This document shows, one piece after another, positions 12,409 through 25,000 of a stretch of DNA of 64,000 nt. The notes beneath the pieces were generated by a model. That model was not told the DNA's origin. It saw only the letters and a list, made by a program, of their open reading frames with translations, and made no database searches. Source of the stretch: Metridium senile (Eukaryota > Cnidaria > Anthozoa > Actiniaria > Metridiidae); NCBI GenBank assembly GCA_949775045.1, contig OX459110.1:5092229-5156228 (forward strand). Reading direction: 5' to 3'. The first letter of the stretch is position 1. Every line of letters begins with the position of its first letter. A program made the translations under genes and the position numbers.

Positions 12409-14017
12409 TACATATTTATTTATCATTATTTACTCATTATCATTATTATTATCATTTATTATTCATTATATTTTTATTCTTACTTTTCTTTTATAAATTC
12501 CTTTCACCATTATCATACCACCGTTCACTCCACATGTACACCTACAGTCGATTCATATGCATCGCCCTTGCATTCATTAAGATATTTCCGGGACACTCCA
12601 CATACCATATCGTTCCAATTCCACCTCAGTTTGAGACGCCGCATATATTCACACTTGCCACGACATGCACTACAACTCCTACATCCCCACCCACCTTCCC
12701 TCAATTGATGTGTTGGTACGAATACCTGCTTTTTAGCATTTCATTTAGCATTGACCTAAATTCTTTTTTTACATAAAAAAGCGATTCATGTATTGCATGT
12801 TTTTGAGCGTTGTAATAAGAATAATAAAGCTTTTAGATTCAGAATTTTTTGAATAGCTTTTGGAAAATGAAGATTTCTCCCTTATCCCATTATATTCCTA
12901 CTCTTCCTTATCCCTGTATTTTATTGTCATTTCTCCCTCATCCCAAAGGATTTTCAGGCCATTTCTCCCTCATCCCTCTTTTGTTCCTCCCCCCTCAATA
13001 TAGACCAACCAACAATAATTCCTTAATATACATTATAATTTTTTATTAGTAGTTAAACATATAATTACTAGTTGTAGTATAAATTAAGTGTATATGAAAA
13101 TAAAAATTGTATTTATTCTAGCAGAATATATTTTACAAACATTTTACGATTTGGTAATCTTTGAACAATTTGATTTATGTCAAAAACTTGTATGCCAAAG
13201 CACAAATTGTTCGGTATGATAGGCAATATCAGTTTATTTCTTCCAATTTTTTTTAACTAAAGCCTTAAAATGATTTTCAATTATTGCTATGGGTACATGG
13301 GTACATTGTTAAAAAACGACTGTACGGAGCCTCGGGAAACATTGAGATTCTCGGGAAACAAAACTAACTGTTTCCCTCGGGACCAGTCATTAAGTGTATA
13401 ATGATTATGACAATGATGATAATCAACAACGAATGAAATGATGAAAATGAAAAAAGCGAAGCAAAACTGGTGAATATTGTTTATAGAAAATGGTGTCGGC
13501 GCATGATGCCAAAAGCAAAATATGGTAAACAAACACTTGGATGAATCAATCAAATGTATCCTGTTTTGCCTAGATTAATCACATTGATAGTCTTTGTAAT
13601 ATCATAATAACAAGGAGACCCACGTACACATGTATTACTACACCTAATTCAAATATCGTTGTCGCTGGCGAAGAGACCACAGTCAACACTCCAAGACTGC
13701 AAAGGATGTCGGTATTTTTTCTATTGCTATTATTTTATTTATAGTATATTTTGGTTGTGTGTGTTTGTTACAAATTAATACCGGTACAGGTAGACTGTGG
13801 ATTTTAAACTACCTTAATTTGGCAGCTATACTACATAATGAAATCATTTTGGCTTAATCTAAAGTATTAAAAGTGAAGTTATGAGTGAAGTTAAGGGGGT
13901 CGTATTGTTGTATAGTTTTCTCTTACGTTTCAAAGTGTTTTTTTTACGTTTATCTTAGAATAAAAAAACGATCTGATACATCAGTTTCGTGTTTCACTAA
14001 TTGGTTTGAATTCGTTT
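12409..14017. other. Gene-free stretch containing the end of duplication copy A
   Basis: I see no supportable gene. CT-rich, low-complexity DNA ('tctccctcatccc' repeated) runs to about 13000, shared with copy B. Homology to copy B stops at about 13312. Immediately after, 13317-13395 contains inverted 'tcgggaaac' and 'gtttccctcggg' words, a small hairpin element. Confidence 0.5.
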
Positions 14018-14252
14018 ACTGTGCGTCTCGCGGTACCGTAGTCACTTACAAAAAGTTTTGATGAATTTTTGACATTATTTTGACATTTTTCCATCTCAAT
14101 GGACCAATCAGGTACAAGTTTTTATAGAGAGGCGGAGACTTTAGAAACTTTGATGTTTGTAATTGGTCCAATTGAGATAAAAAAAAGTCAAAATATGTCA
14201 AAAATGCATCAAAAGTTTTTGTAAGTGACTACGGTACGGCGAGTCACACAGT
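14018..14252. mobile_element. MITE with CTGTG termini and TA target site, member 1
   Basis: Terminal inverted repeats of about 80 bp run inward from 'ctgtgcgtctcgcggtaccg' to the inverse 'cggtacggcgagtcacacag'. A TA lies before the left end (the right one has decayed to TG). The element is non-coding and closely related to 61221-61476. TA target preference and CTGTG ends fit a Tc1/mariner-type non-autonomous element. Confidence 0.8.
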
Positions 14253-14889
14253 GAAAGTCAAAAAAAGAACAAAAGTTGCACGAAAGTGAAAAAGTAAAAC
14301 TATTGTAAATTGTTATGTTTTTTGTTTATGCTCTACTGTGTGTATTAATTTCGTTATAGACTTTTCCTTGTTCCTTCTTAAAATAGATTAAAGAATATAG
14401 GGTCCCGCGCAAAACGTGAGAGGTTTGAAATGAAGGTAGTGCATGAGGTGGTGTTTTTCTGAATACCTGCATGTATCCACCCCCTCCCCCCAAACCCCCT
14501 GACACCTTTTCCCTGAACGCCAAATAAAGTTACTAGTTGTCCCTTCTCCGTGTTAATTTACCATTTTTAAAGTGCTTATGAAGTCAAAAATGGGACATAT
14601 TTTGTTCAATTAGACATCGTGAGATTTAAAATGATATATATATAAGCCTGATTGGGCAAATCCAGGGGGAGTTATTCGCGCTTGAAAGTGGCGCTTTGGG
14701 CTTCCTGTACCAGGTTTCACAAAAAGAGAGAGACTAGGTCGACATTAATCTGTGACATCACAAGTTACTTTCACGTGACCAGGCTCTAACACCTACTTGT
14801 AAACTCGACTAACGGCTTTCGTGAGGTTGTTTACAAATCCAAATCAAACTTTTTTTTAAATCTACAATATTCATGCTATTTTTACGATC

Positions 14890-15110
14890 ATGGTCTTTCA
14901 GTGTACTGTTGAGCACTGTAAAAATACATTTTCGCGTTCTTCTAGGATAAGTCAGTGTTTAAAATTCCTTTTGAGAAAGATGAAAGGCCGGAGGCGCCGG
15001 AAAGAAAGAAGAAAGAAGTTCGTGGCTCGACTAATCAAGTTCATCGCGTCGTCAACACGGCAACACGGCAACACTTGGCGTCATAAACATTCTGTAAAAA
15101 TTCTACCCGA
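14890..15110 (+). pseudogene. THAP-domain remnant
   Basis: It begins MVFQCTVEHCKN, matching the THAP C-x4-C start and the downstream Ser-rich stretch. About 40 bp later the expected continuation ('VFKIPFEKDERPE') appears in a different frame, followed by a basic 'RRKK'-type stretch. At least one frameshift is therefore present, and the later zinc-binding Cys/His pair is not seen. THAP domains are DNA-binding zinc fingers common in P-element-like transposases, so this is probably a dead transposon or gene fragment. Confidence 0.45.
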
Positions 15111-15373
15111 CAGCTGCCACAAGAGCACCTAGTTGTAAAAGATTAAAAAGAAAAACACTATGTTTAATTCTTCGAGACGTTTCTATAAAATTATTTGACA
15201 ATGTAAGTAAGCACAAGGGTCTGCGCGCCGAGAGCAAAAATTCCATACTGATGACGTTCTTTCACCCAGATCGGGTCAAAAGCTCTGATTGGACAATTTT
15301 GTTAATTGAAATATCATTTGCTTATCAAGAGTGGTTTCGCTACTTTGACTGAAATCTAATGCACTTCTTGAAA

Positions 15374-15525
15374 GGTAGCCGGGCCTTTGCATAGAAGTGA
15401 ACGAGACGATCGTTGAGCTTGCAATGATAGAGACACGTGAATAATTGTCCCGCAAGGTGTTTTAAAAGGTCTCTATCATTTCAAGCTCAACGTTATTCTC
15501 GCTCCGATGCAAAGGCCCGGCTACC
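15374..15525. mobile_element. MITE/hairpin element
   Basis: Left end 'ggtagccgggcctttgcat' is the exact inverse of right end 'atgcaaaggcccggctacc'. The inner arms 'cgttgagcttgcaatgatag' and 'ctatcatttcaagctcaacg' also pair. About 150 bp, non-coding. Confidence 0.8.
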
Positions 15526-16047
15526 TTCCAACATGGCGTAGGGAACTGTGAAGGGGACTATTAGCACTTTTCATTTCACTAACCACACTCCCCGCTAGAC
15601 ATTGGCCTAAGGAAATGTTTTTTACGAAATATATATCAGTAGGTAAAACGCTTAAAAATGGTTAAAAATGAAACAAGCAGCTATAGTTGAAAAATGCTTT
15701 TAATTTGACACACAATTTTTATTCTAGTGTATTTTTAATTTTATTTGATTACTTTTTTTTTCAAAAGAAAGTGGTTATTATCCATTGTTATAAAATTGGA
15801 TTTAGTATAAGTTGTGATTGGTTATCATTATCCATGGTAAATTCAATGATGACTAAATAGGTATGCAGGCTTATAATGTTAAAAGCTCCCATTGTATGGT
15901 TAAGTAGCTGTTTAAAAACTAGTCGTTATTGAAGAAGAATAGTCTTCTCTATTTTCTTTGTTACAAAATTGGATTAAATTTGAATTTTTGATTGGCTATG
16001 ATTAGCTATGGTGAACTTTAATACATTGTGTGGTTACTGTCTAAAGG

Positions 16048-19000
16048 CTAGCCTGGAAGAAACGTTTCCTCTTTTTTAGGTGATTGAACAAACTTCCAAC
16101 CAGATAGTTTGGTAGCATTAAATGGCTCATCGTCCATCTTCACAATCCACAGATGGCGATAATCAGTGTTGTTATTAGGTTGGTACCTGTCTCCAACGAA
16201 TACCTATTGGTAAAAATAAACAAATAAGCGTATATAGCTTACTTATTTTTATTAAATATACTATAGCTTATTTGTTTGCTTTTGTTTTTAATAGGAGAGT
16301 AATCTAACAAGATTTAATCGGTAAGTAGCTGGTCTTTAGTCAGGTCAAGCACACAACGGCAACTCCTGCATGGGCTACTTTTCCCGAATAGTGATATGGT
16401 TCAGTTTTTTTACGCCGTTCAGTTTTTTTAAAGTAATTTTTCGGTGTGGACAGGCGGTGTGGACAGGCCAAGAGTGCTTGGCTCAGATGATAAAACATAT
16501 ATTCTGGAGGTGAGGTGAGGTGAGTTTTTACGCACAGAGTCAACACACAAGTAGGGTCTTGAAATAATTAAGGAGAGCCTACTAACCAGTTAGTAATTTT
16601 GATTTGATATAAATTGTATAAATAAATTTTGCATCTTCTCAGATAGGGGCGTTAAATCGTCATTTCACCCACTAACTTGGGCCACGGGGACGTAAAAATA
16701 CTGAAACCTTGGACAACACCATCCCAGTAATTGGCTTATAGTAACACACACTTCAATCATCAACCTGGGTTTGACCTACGTAAAGCCGGAAACCTTTAAG
16801 GAAGTATATCAGGCCTTCATAATAATATATTAAAAATTGAGAATAAAAAACAATACCTTGACCAGATAGTAGTATTTGACTTCCACCTTCCTGTGTACCT
16901 TGTAGCTCACTGCATCAAAACTTGTAGGCGCCGGTGCATGTAGTTCTTTTAGGACCTTCAAAGAATTCAAATATGTGAAAGTTAGTTAATTCATAATTCA
17001 AACAGTAATATCAAACAAAATATCAAACAAAAAAGTAAACAATTAAAAAACGAACGAGCAAACACATTTGTTTGTACTATATAGAATAGAAGACTATTCT
17101 GGCAAAGTAAACAACCATCCCATACCGAACCACAACTAGCGTATACAATCACTTTTTCAAAAAGCACAAAATACTGAAATTTCATTTGTATTTTCATGAT
17201 AAAATTTGAAAATTTGTAAAGATTGAATTTGCGCAATATGAATTAATAAATTATTATTATTATTTATAAAACGCATTCCGAATGAAATTTTTGAAAAGAG
17301 ATAACACAGTAGAGTGCAGACACTATGTCCGTGAAATATCACCAAAGTTATTTGTTGCTAACTAGTTGTTAGTTAGTAACTATTTGTCACTATCACTCAA
17401 CCAGAACATTGTTAATAGAAATACACTGGAGACACTAAATACACAAGAGACTTGGACAATGGACAATGACTTTAATGATTTCATTACTTGAAAATACGTT
17501 TTATTGTTGTATTCTTAATATCTATTGTTTGTACAATGTTCTACTAGTCATTTGAGTCTATAACATTTTTTAGCGAACAATTCTTCGAAAGCTTTTCGAT
17601 AAAATCGCCTTACAGTTGGTATACTTTAATATCTCTAAGAACGCGTTTATTCTCGGTTTTCACTCACGGGACAAACGCTCGTAAAGCAAAGAGTATGTGA
17701 TGGTTTTGTGTCTATTCGTCGATTGCCACGCAAGAAACGGGCCAAGAATCGACACAAACCATGGAGAGGAAGCCGAAGAGCTTTCAATAGAGCGTCGAAC
17801 GAAGTGGCTAGCTGCGATAAGCAGAGATAAGTTGACTGAGCAAATCCTATTTAACAACAATAAAACATAACTGTTATGTGTCACCCTCTTTAAATAAAGT
17901 TTATTTATTCACATTCAACATATAAATCCTGTATGCTGTAAATTATCACAGAGAAGTAAGGGTATTAACATTGCATACCTTATCACAGTCCGACTGCAGC
18001 TCGACGTCCGCTGCTATAAGATGCCCTTTGTTGTTAATTGTGTCGCGGATATCTTCTGGAACGAGAAAATCACCTTCCTGCAATGAAGAGATTTGAATAT
18101 TTGAGCACATGGACCTCATCGATGAGAGGGGTGATTATTAACAACTCGGCCACCCATATAATCCATTCAGCAATAGAACTGATAGCCTTAGTTAGCCTCG
18201 TGCCAGTTATCACACTGAATCAGCAGAGGCTAATTGGTGTATCATATCACATGCGATCGGATACCACACACCAGTTCTAAAGGCGATCGCAATGGATCGC
18301 AATCGATCTGTGGTGATGTCTTATATTATGAGAGCAAGTTTTCAGTAATGGCCATTAGTGGTAAAGTACATAAAACTTACCTCCGCTACGGATTCGCTTC
18401 CAGCCTGAACCGGAGGATGAACCGCCATGATCCCAGCGCTAAATAGCCCAACTAATATTAGTAATAATAACATTGCGGATTTGTGTAGCGCAATTTTCCA
18501 GGGAAAGCGGATTTTTGGAACTTGCTTGTCCGGCGTCAAAACCTCTACAATAAATCCTAAAGACAAAAACCTGGTTAAATAACCATCCAAAGCACTTTAG
18601 TCCCTCCCCTCGATGACGTACTGTTTACGCCAAAAGATACTCTTAATGTAAGTGTTTCCTTTTCCTCTTCTTTGTTGTTAGTTTTCACCCTCGAAAACGA
18701 CAAATTGCGGCTATTTTGTTCGAGACGTACGTTCTATTTCTCCAAAAAAGGTATTTATTTTCTCATTTTGTGTCAAAAAATCGCTTTATTTCGAAATATT
18801 ATTAGTTTCAAAAACATTTCATGGCTTTCTTAATTATATTGTGACTGGCATTTTTTACTAATTTTTTGTTTTGTTTTTGCCACCAAGACAGTTCGTCACG
18901 CAGCTTGCGAAAATGCCGAAATTGCCGACTTTGAGGCCATTTTGCTCGAAAACAAGGTCGGTGACCCCCAATTTGTTTTAGCTTATTCGATGTGTCTAAT

Positions 19001-22000
19001 TTAGTTTTATCAACTGGCAAAGTCTCAGCAAATTGACATTTACTTTGCTTTTTCCCGCGAACGTCCTTAATAATGATATAGAGGAAGTTGGTTGATATGT
19101 ATTAGATAGTTACTGAGGCCGGCAGCAATATTAGATATATTGCAGTCAGCTGAGGGCGCAGCCCGAAGCTGACTGCAATATATCTAATATTGCTAGCCGG
19201 CCGAAGTGACTATCGTATATAGTTACTATTCACCACCCTGCCCCATTGTTCTCTCTCTTGCACAGTAATCGGCGGTTTCTTGTGTTTTTGAATATAATAA
19301 CAATAGGCTTACCAAACTTTAACTAGTTATCATCCAATGAAAATGTATTTATTATTCAGTAGCCTGCCCCATTATTGTTCTCTTTGTTGCACAGTAATCG
19401 GCGGTTTCTTGTGTTTTTGAATACAATAACAATAGGCTTACCAAGCTCTAATTAGTTATGAGCCAATGAAAGTGTATTTATCATTCAGTAGCCTGCCCCA
19501 TTATTGTTCTCTTTGTTGCATAATATTGGGCGGTTTCTTGCCTCGTTGATTATTGCTCTTTTCATATAATAACAATAGTTTTACCAAACTCGAATAAATT
19601 AGAATTTCATCAGCCAATGAAAATGCTAAAGATCTTCATCAATAGGTCCTTGTAAAAGCAATAACGAATGCTCTTATTATTGCTTTTTTCTCTTGGGAAT
19701 TTCAACAATCTTATTATATAACTCTATATTCAAAGCATAAACGAGTGTGATTCATATACGCAATTGGTTCCGCTGCAGTTGACAAATATGAGTGCAGTTG
19801 ATGGAAGTGAAGATGAGGATGACTCGGCCATGTTTTTAACAGCGCAAAATGCTGTTGAGAATGAAGGTAAATATTGATTTATTTCGCCATATTTTTGTTT
19901 GTGGTGGAAACATATTTTACAGCGAATTTGGTCGAATTCTGTATGTTGCTTCGACGAACATTATGTTATAGCTCACATGTTCAACCTCATTTGTGTTTTA
20001 GAAAATCAACGCTTTGGACAACTAGTTACTACGTCTGACCTGGACAGGTTTGCAAAAAGCTGGGTTTCTGATAATAGTCGAAAGAAGTGGACCTGGGTCT
20101 TAAGGTTATACGAAGAATGGCGTCAGGGAAGGAACAAATCTGTCGTAGATGAAGCATACCTTGGGGAAGCTGTGATCAAGAACTCGTTGGAAAACATGTC
20201 CGATGATGAGATGGACGAGGTTCTGGCAAAGTTCGTATCTGAAGTCCGAAAGGCCGACGGAAAAGAATACCCAGGCAAGACACTGTATGAGATGGTCTGC
20301 TGTATACAAGCCTATTTACGAAATGAATGTAAGAGAAATATTACTCTTGTTGATAAACTGGGTTGTACATTTAAGAATTTGAATTCTGCGCTTAATTTTC
20401 AAATGAAAGAGAGAGCTAGTTTAGGTATTGGTTTAAATGTGAAGCAGGCTAAGGTTATTTCTGAAAACGATGAAGATTATTTGTGGAAAAACGGGTTTTT
20501 GGGTAACAAAAATCCAGAGGTTTTGATAAATACCTTAGTTTGGGTCTTAGGTTTGAATTTTGCCCTTAGAGCCGGTCAGGAGCATCGTAATTTAAGATTT
20601 AAAGATTCTCAAATATCTTTGGGGACTGATGAAGAGGGAAAACAATACTTAGAATACACTGAAGACGTAAGCAAAACCAATAGCGGGGGCCTTGCTCAAA
20701 TTGGTTTGAAAAGGAAAACTGTTAGGGCGTATGAAAATAAAAACCAAACAGAAAGATGTCCAATTAAATTGTATAAGGAGTATATTGCACACTTACCCGA
20801 AGACGTGCCTCCTAATGCTTTTTATTTAAGGCCTTTGCAAAAACCCAAAGGGAATGTTTGGTATTATAAGATAGCAGCTGGCCGTGAAAAGTTGGGAAAT
20901 GTAGTAGCTAAAATAATGAAAAGCGCTAAATTTGAGGGTTATTACACTAATCATTCGTTGCGACGCACCTGTGCTACTCGCATGTATGACAAAGGGATTC
21001 CTGAGCAATTGATTCAAGAAACAACTGGGCATAGGTCATCAGATGGGGTGAGAGCGTATAAACGCACTTCATCTTCCGCAAAACGGAAGGCAAGTGAAAT
21101 AGTACAGGGGTGCCCCAAGAAAGTTCAAACTTTTTGTGAAGTCGTGCCGGAAATGGAACGGGAACAAACTAATAGCCCGGGGGAAGGTAATTCCAACCAG
21201 AATAAAGAAACTGGAAGGAAAGTACTTATCAATACTAATGATACCCAAATTGTAATCGAGTACTAATGATTTATGTACAATGACATTAAAACAACCAGTA
21301 CCTAGAAAATATGAATAAATCTAAATGTGTGCATTTAATTGTCTGATTGTCTTTATTTTAAATGTCATATTTGAAAGTAAAGATTGTTACAAAAACGATA
21401 GCTGTATTGTTGCGTCTGAATGGAAATTGTAGGGGGAACTTTATACACACTAAATAGAACACACTGCAATATGTTTTATATTGCAGAGTGCGAACTGCAA
21501 TATATTTAATATTGCTGTGTGTTCTATTTAGTGCGTATAGGTTTACCCCTGTTAATTTCCCTTCTGACAAAAAATGCCGCTCCCGTTTTTCTAATAATCT
21601 TTGCTTTCAGAGGCGGGTACTCTGCAATCAGTGGTTTAGTGCAGAGAGAGAACAATGGGGTAGGGTGGTGATTAGTAACTATTGAGAGTTAATTATGTGT
21701 TGGTATTTTAATAGCGCTGCGCGCCCATGACGTCACGTAAATTGCTCCCCATGGCGAGGTCGGACATTCAAACAGGAAATAGTATACTTTTACAGTAATT
21801 TGTATGGAAACTTCAAGTAGTTTCGGTCGTAGTAAAATAGTTATTTTAACTGAAGAAGACAACATTCCTGGCTCAAAATTTACCAATAATGCAGACGAAT
21901 ACACTGTTGATCAACTGAAGCGGTGGCTCAAGTGTAGAGGCCTAAAACAGAGCGGTAAACGGGGTGAATTGCTCACACGTGTCAAGGGTTGTTTAGCCTG

Positions 22001-25000
22001 TTCTAAATGGCTAAAGGCTAAAACTGACAAAGATCAACTACCAGTAAATGGAAGTTTATTTCGGGGGCAATCAGTGCTTGTACCGCCTGAGAAAGGCTGG
22101 AGAGTATTCCCTTCACATGATATTCCAAATCTATTCAACTATGTACGAATATAGCAAACAAAAGTCCGCGTACTAAAAGTCTTTGAATCGCTTTGCCGTA
22201 CTTCGTCGAAATGATAGATAAATAATAGTTCTTCAAACTCAGTCCGAAACAAATATCTCTTTTTTCACGTTTTCTTATTGTACATGTATACAATGCTATC
22301 AAAATTCCTTTGTTTAGCGCGCGGACGCGGAACAAAATAATTGACATTTTTGCATTACCAGTAATCTTGAATCCCGTGCGCTCTGGAACAAAGAGTGTCA
22401 ATTATTTTTCCGTGGAATGTTGTTTTCTTTGTTTAATTAAGGTTTACATTTTTTTGAAGCATGTGTATAAATCATAATTATTGCTCTTCATAGTGATGTG
22501 TAGTAGTTGCAAAAAGTATCAATATTTTCTGAAATAAAAAAAATATAAACCAACAGAAAACGTATTTGCTTGACATATTGCAATCGATGAAATGTTCCGC
22601 GTCCGCGCGCTAAACAAAGGAATTTTTATTAACAAAGAAAATCACATTCCACGAAAAATAATTAACTTTCTTTGTTTTAGAGCGCACGGGATCCCAAAAG
22701 AACGATAATGTCAAAAATGTCTACTTTAATCCCATCTTGTCAAATCCTATCAGCCAAGCACGTGTGTACCCCTCATTTACATGCTATTTTACCCTCCAGC
22801 TCATTAGCATGTAAAAATACACTTAAGCGAAATCGTTCTAATGATACTAATGATAGTAGTGACATTAATGTTATATTTTTGTGGATACTGCATTCTGGGA
22901 ATGCGTAGCCACTATGCTATCTTGTTGGTGAGTAAACTTTCCGAAAATGAGTGTTAACCCGACACAGGAAGCCCAGAACAGTATTAACTGTATACGAACT
23001 GCTTCGGCAAACTTCGCTCGAACTTCGTAACATTCGAAGTATGAACGAGCTGTGATTCGATTAACCGATGGAAATCGGACGGATCCGGTATCAAATTTGC
23101 TGGAGTCGGAAAAACTTCGGTCACTCGCATATGGACGACGGTCTCTTATCGATTCAAGTTAAGTTTGTCCACATTTGCTTCGATCATATCTCTCCTATAT
23201 ATATGTGTGTGAGGGTAGGAGTAAATTAACACAACTATACAAATTCATCTCGACAAGCCTGTTTCGTGAGATGTGGGTTTCACTCGTCAGGAGATTTTAA
23301 TGAGAGAAATATTCATAATCATCACTTTTAAGTATTGTTGTTTACAAATTATGTATTTTTTTAACTTTCATTTTGTTTAGAAATATTTTTTTATATTTTT
23401 TTATTTGCTAATTTCTAAATAGTAAATTATTAATTTTGAGGAAATATGTTAGATGAGATTTTCAAACAAGTTTTAAAAAGATCGTTTACCTTACTTACCA
23501 ATAGCGCCATTGTTGTCATAGTTTTCCAGAGATGAACCTGGATTTCCGAATCAAATGATTATATGAATTAAATAAATCTTATGATTGGATTCGATTGCAT
23601 TCGTCAATCGGACGAAATCGAACGTCCAAAATATTGTGAATTCGATGATTGCATTTGATTTCCGAACAATCGAATGGTTGATTGCAATTAAGTATCGAAT
23701 GTTCGATTGCAATCGAATTTCTCAAAAAAAATTGTGAATTCGATTTCATTCGATTGCCGAATGCAATCGAATCCAATTATTCGATTGAATTCGATTGCGT
23801 TCGATTGATCCGAACGTTCGATTTCGTTCGATTGACTACGCCGGGCTACAAGCCGTAGTCGATAAAAGTCCACTGGGGCTGATCAATCATTTTAATTAGG
23901 CTGGCTCGTGCCATATGTACTTTTAAAATTAACCGTTTACTTAGGAAACTGTTTAATAAACATGAGTGTTTTAAGTAATATATGAAAAACGAATGCGAGT
24001 GTTACATCAGGAGTTACAAACACCGAAAAACTGGAGAAAGCATGAGGCTGCATTATTACACATACCTGAGCTCTTTTGAATTTTAGTAACCTTTTGGTAA
24101 TTTCAGCTTTATTACCAAAAGTTGATAGACCATTTGCCTCGAGTTCATTCCTTATATCTGGCAATGTCATTTTTTGAATTATTGAGAAAGGCTCTTTTTC
24201 CATATTTAAATGATTTTACTTGAAAACGCGAAGAAAACTTTAACTTGAAAACTTGAATAAACTTGTTGAGAAAGGCTCTTTATGAAAACTTGAAATAAAC
24301 ATTAACTTGAAATTTGAATAGACTTGTAACTTGTATAAACTTTAACTTATAATGTGAGTATTATAACTTTGCTTTGCTACCCATTAAACGCCTTAGACAT
24401 AACTCCATTTCCTTCATACTTGATTTTGTTACTCGACACATAAGCTTTACAAACTTAAATATCAACCAATCACTTCATTTCACACATACACATAATTTAA
24501 TTTGTATGAATGGAGAGCTTAAAACCTCTTTCGGGCATATACAAAAAGCTCCCCATTAACTGTATTATATCAGTATAGGGTTATATTTTTGTTAGGTTGA
24601 ATAGGTTTCCTAATTCTATTGAGATTGAATGATATATATATAACCATTACAGCCAAACCTGAAGCGTTCCTATCGAGGATGGAGGGCTCGATTTGTTTTT
24701 CCAACTTGATTTTAAATTTGTTTTTAAGCTTGCAAAAACGAAACCGATATTGTAAATTTCAAAATGCAGACTTCAACCGTCAACCGATAATGGCCTGTTC
24801 CGAAATCACGATCTGTGGTCAATAACTGATAATGCTATTGTAATAGAATACTTTAGTAAGCATTTATAACAATATTTCTGTAAGCAGACTGGGTTTAGCA
24901 AGTTTCTGTTGTCCAAAAATTAAAAACATTGAAAGTTAAATGTTTTGATTTGAAGCGGTTTTTGAAACTTACAAGAATCGATTCATTGATGCAAATTTCA

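Larger units (their letters stand above)
1..13312. repeat. Segmental duplication, copy A (left edge outside window)
   Basis: The sequence from base 1 aligns colinearly with 42806-55975 in the same orientation, with the same genes, introns, minisatellites and MITEs in the same order. Homology ends near 13312 (copy A) and 55975 (copy B), just after a shared run ending in 'aacgactgtac'. Identity is uneven. About 1035-4255 shows no difference that I could find, while 4.5-13 kb carries substitutions, indels and changed repeat numbers. The window starts inside the copy, so its true left end is unknown. Confidence 0.95.
19221..21681 (+). mobile_element. Crypton-type tyrosine-recombinase element with outer inverted repeats
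   Basis: A 2.46-kb unit contains the two-exon tyrosine recombinase gene. A 43-bp inverted repeat encloses it: left 19221-19263 (around 'caccaccctgccccattg') and right 21639-21681 (around 'caatggggtagggtggtg'). Cryptons normally lack terminal inverted repeats, so these may belong to a host MITE or to an unusual Crypton. No target-site duplication is evident. A 128-bp tandem repeat lies in the 5' part. Confidence 0.5.

Noticed and set aside
17660..17884. 74-aa minus-strand ORF in the cystatin-like gene
   Set aside because: Lies wholly within an intron of a phase-consistent model and has no recognisable domain.
24066..24203. SAP exon as an exon of the cystatin-like gene
   Set aside because: It ends in phase 0, while the following microexon and membrane exon require phase 1; joining them gives an immediate stop.
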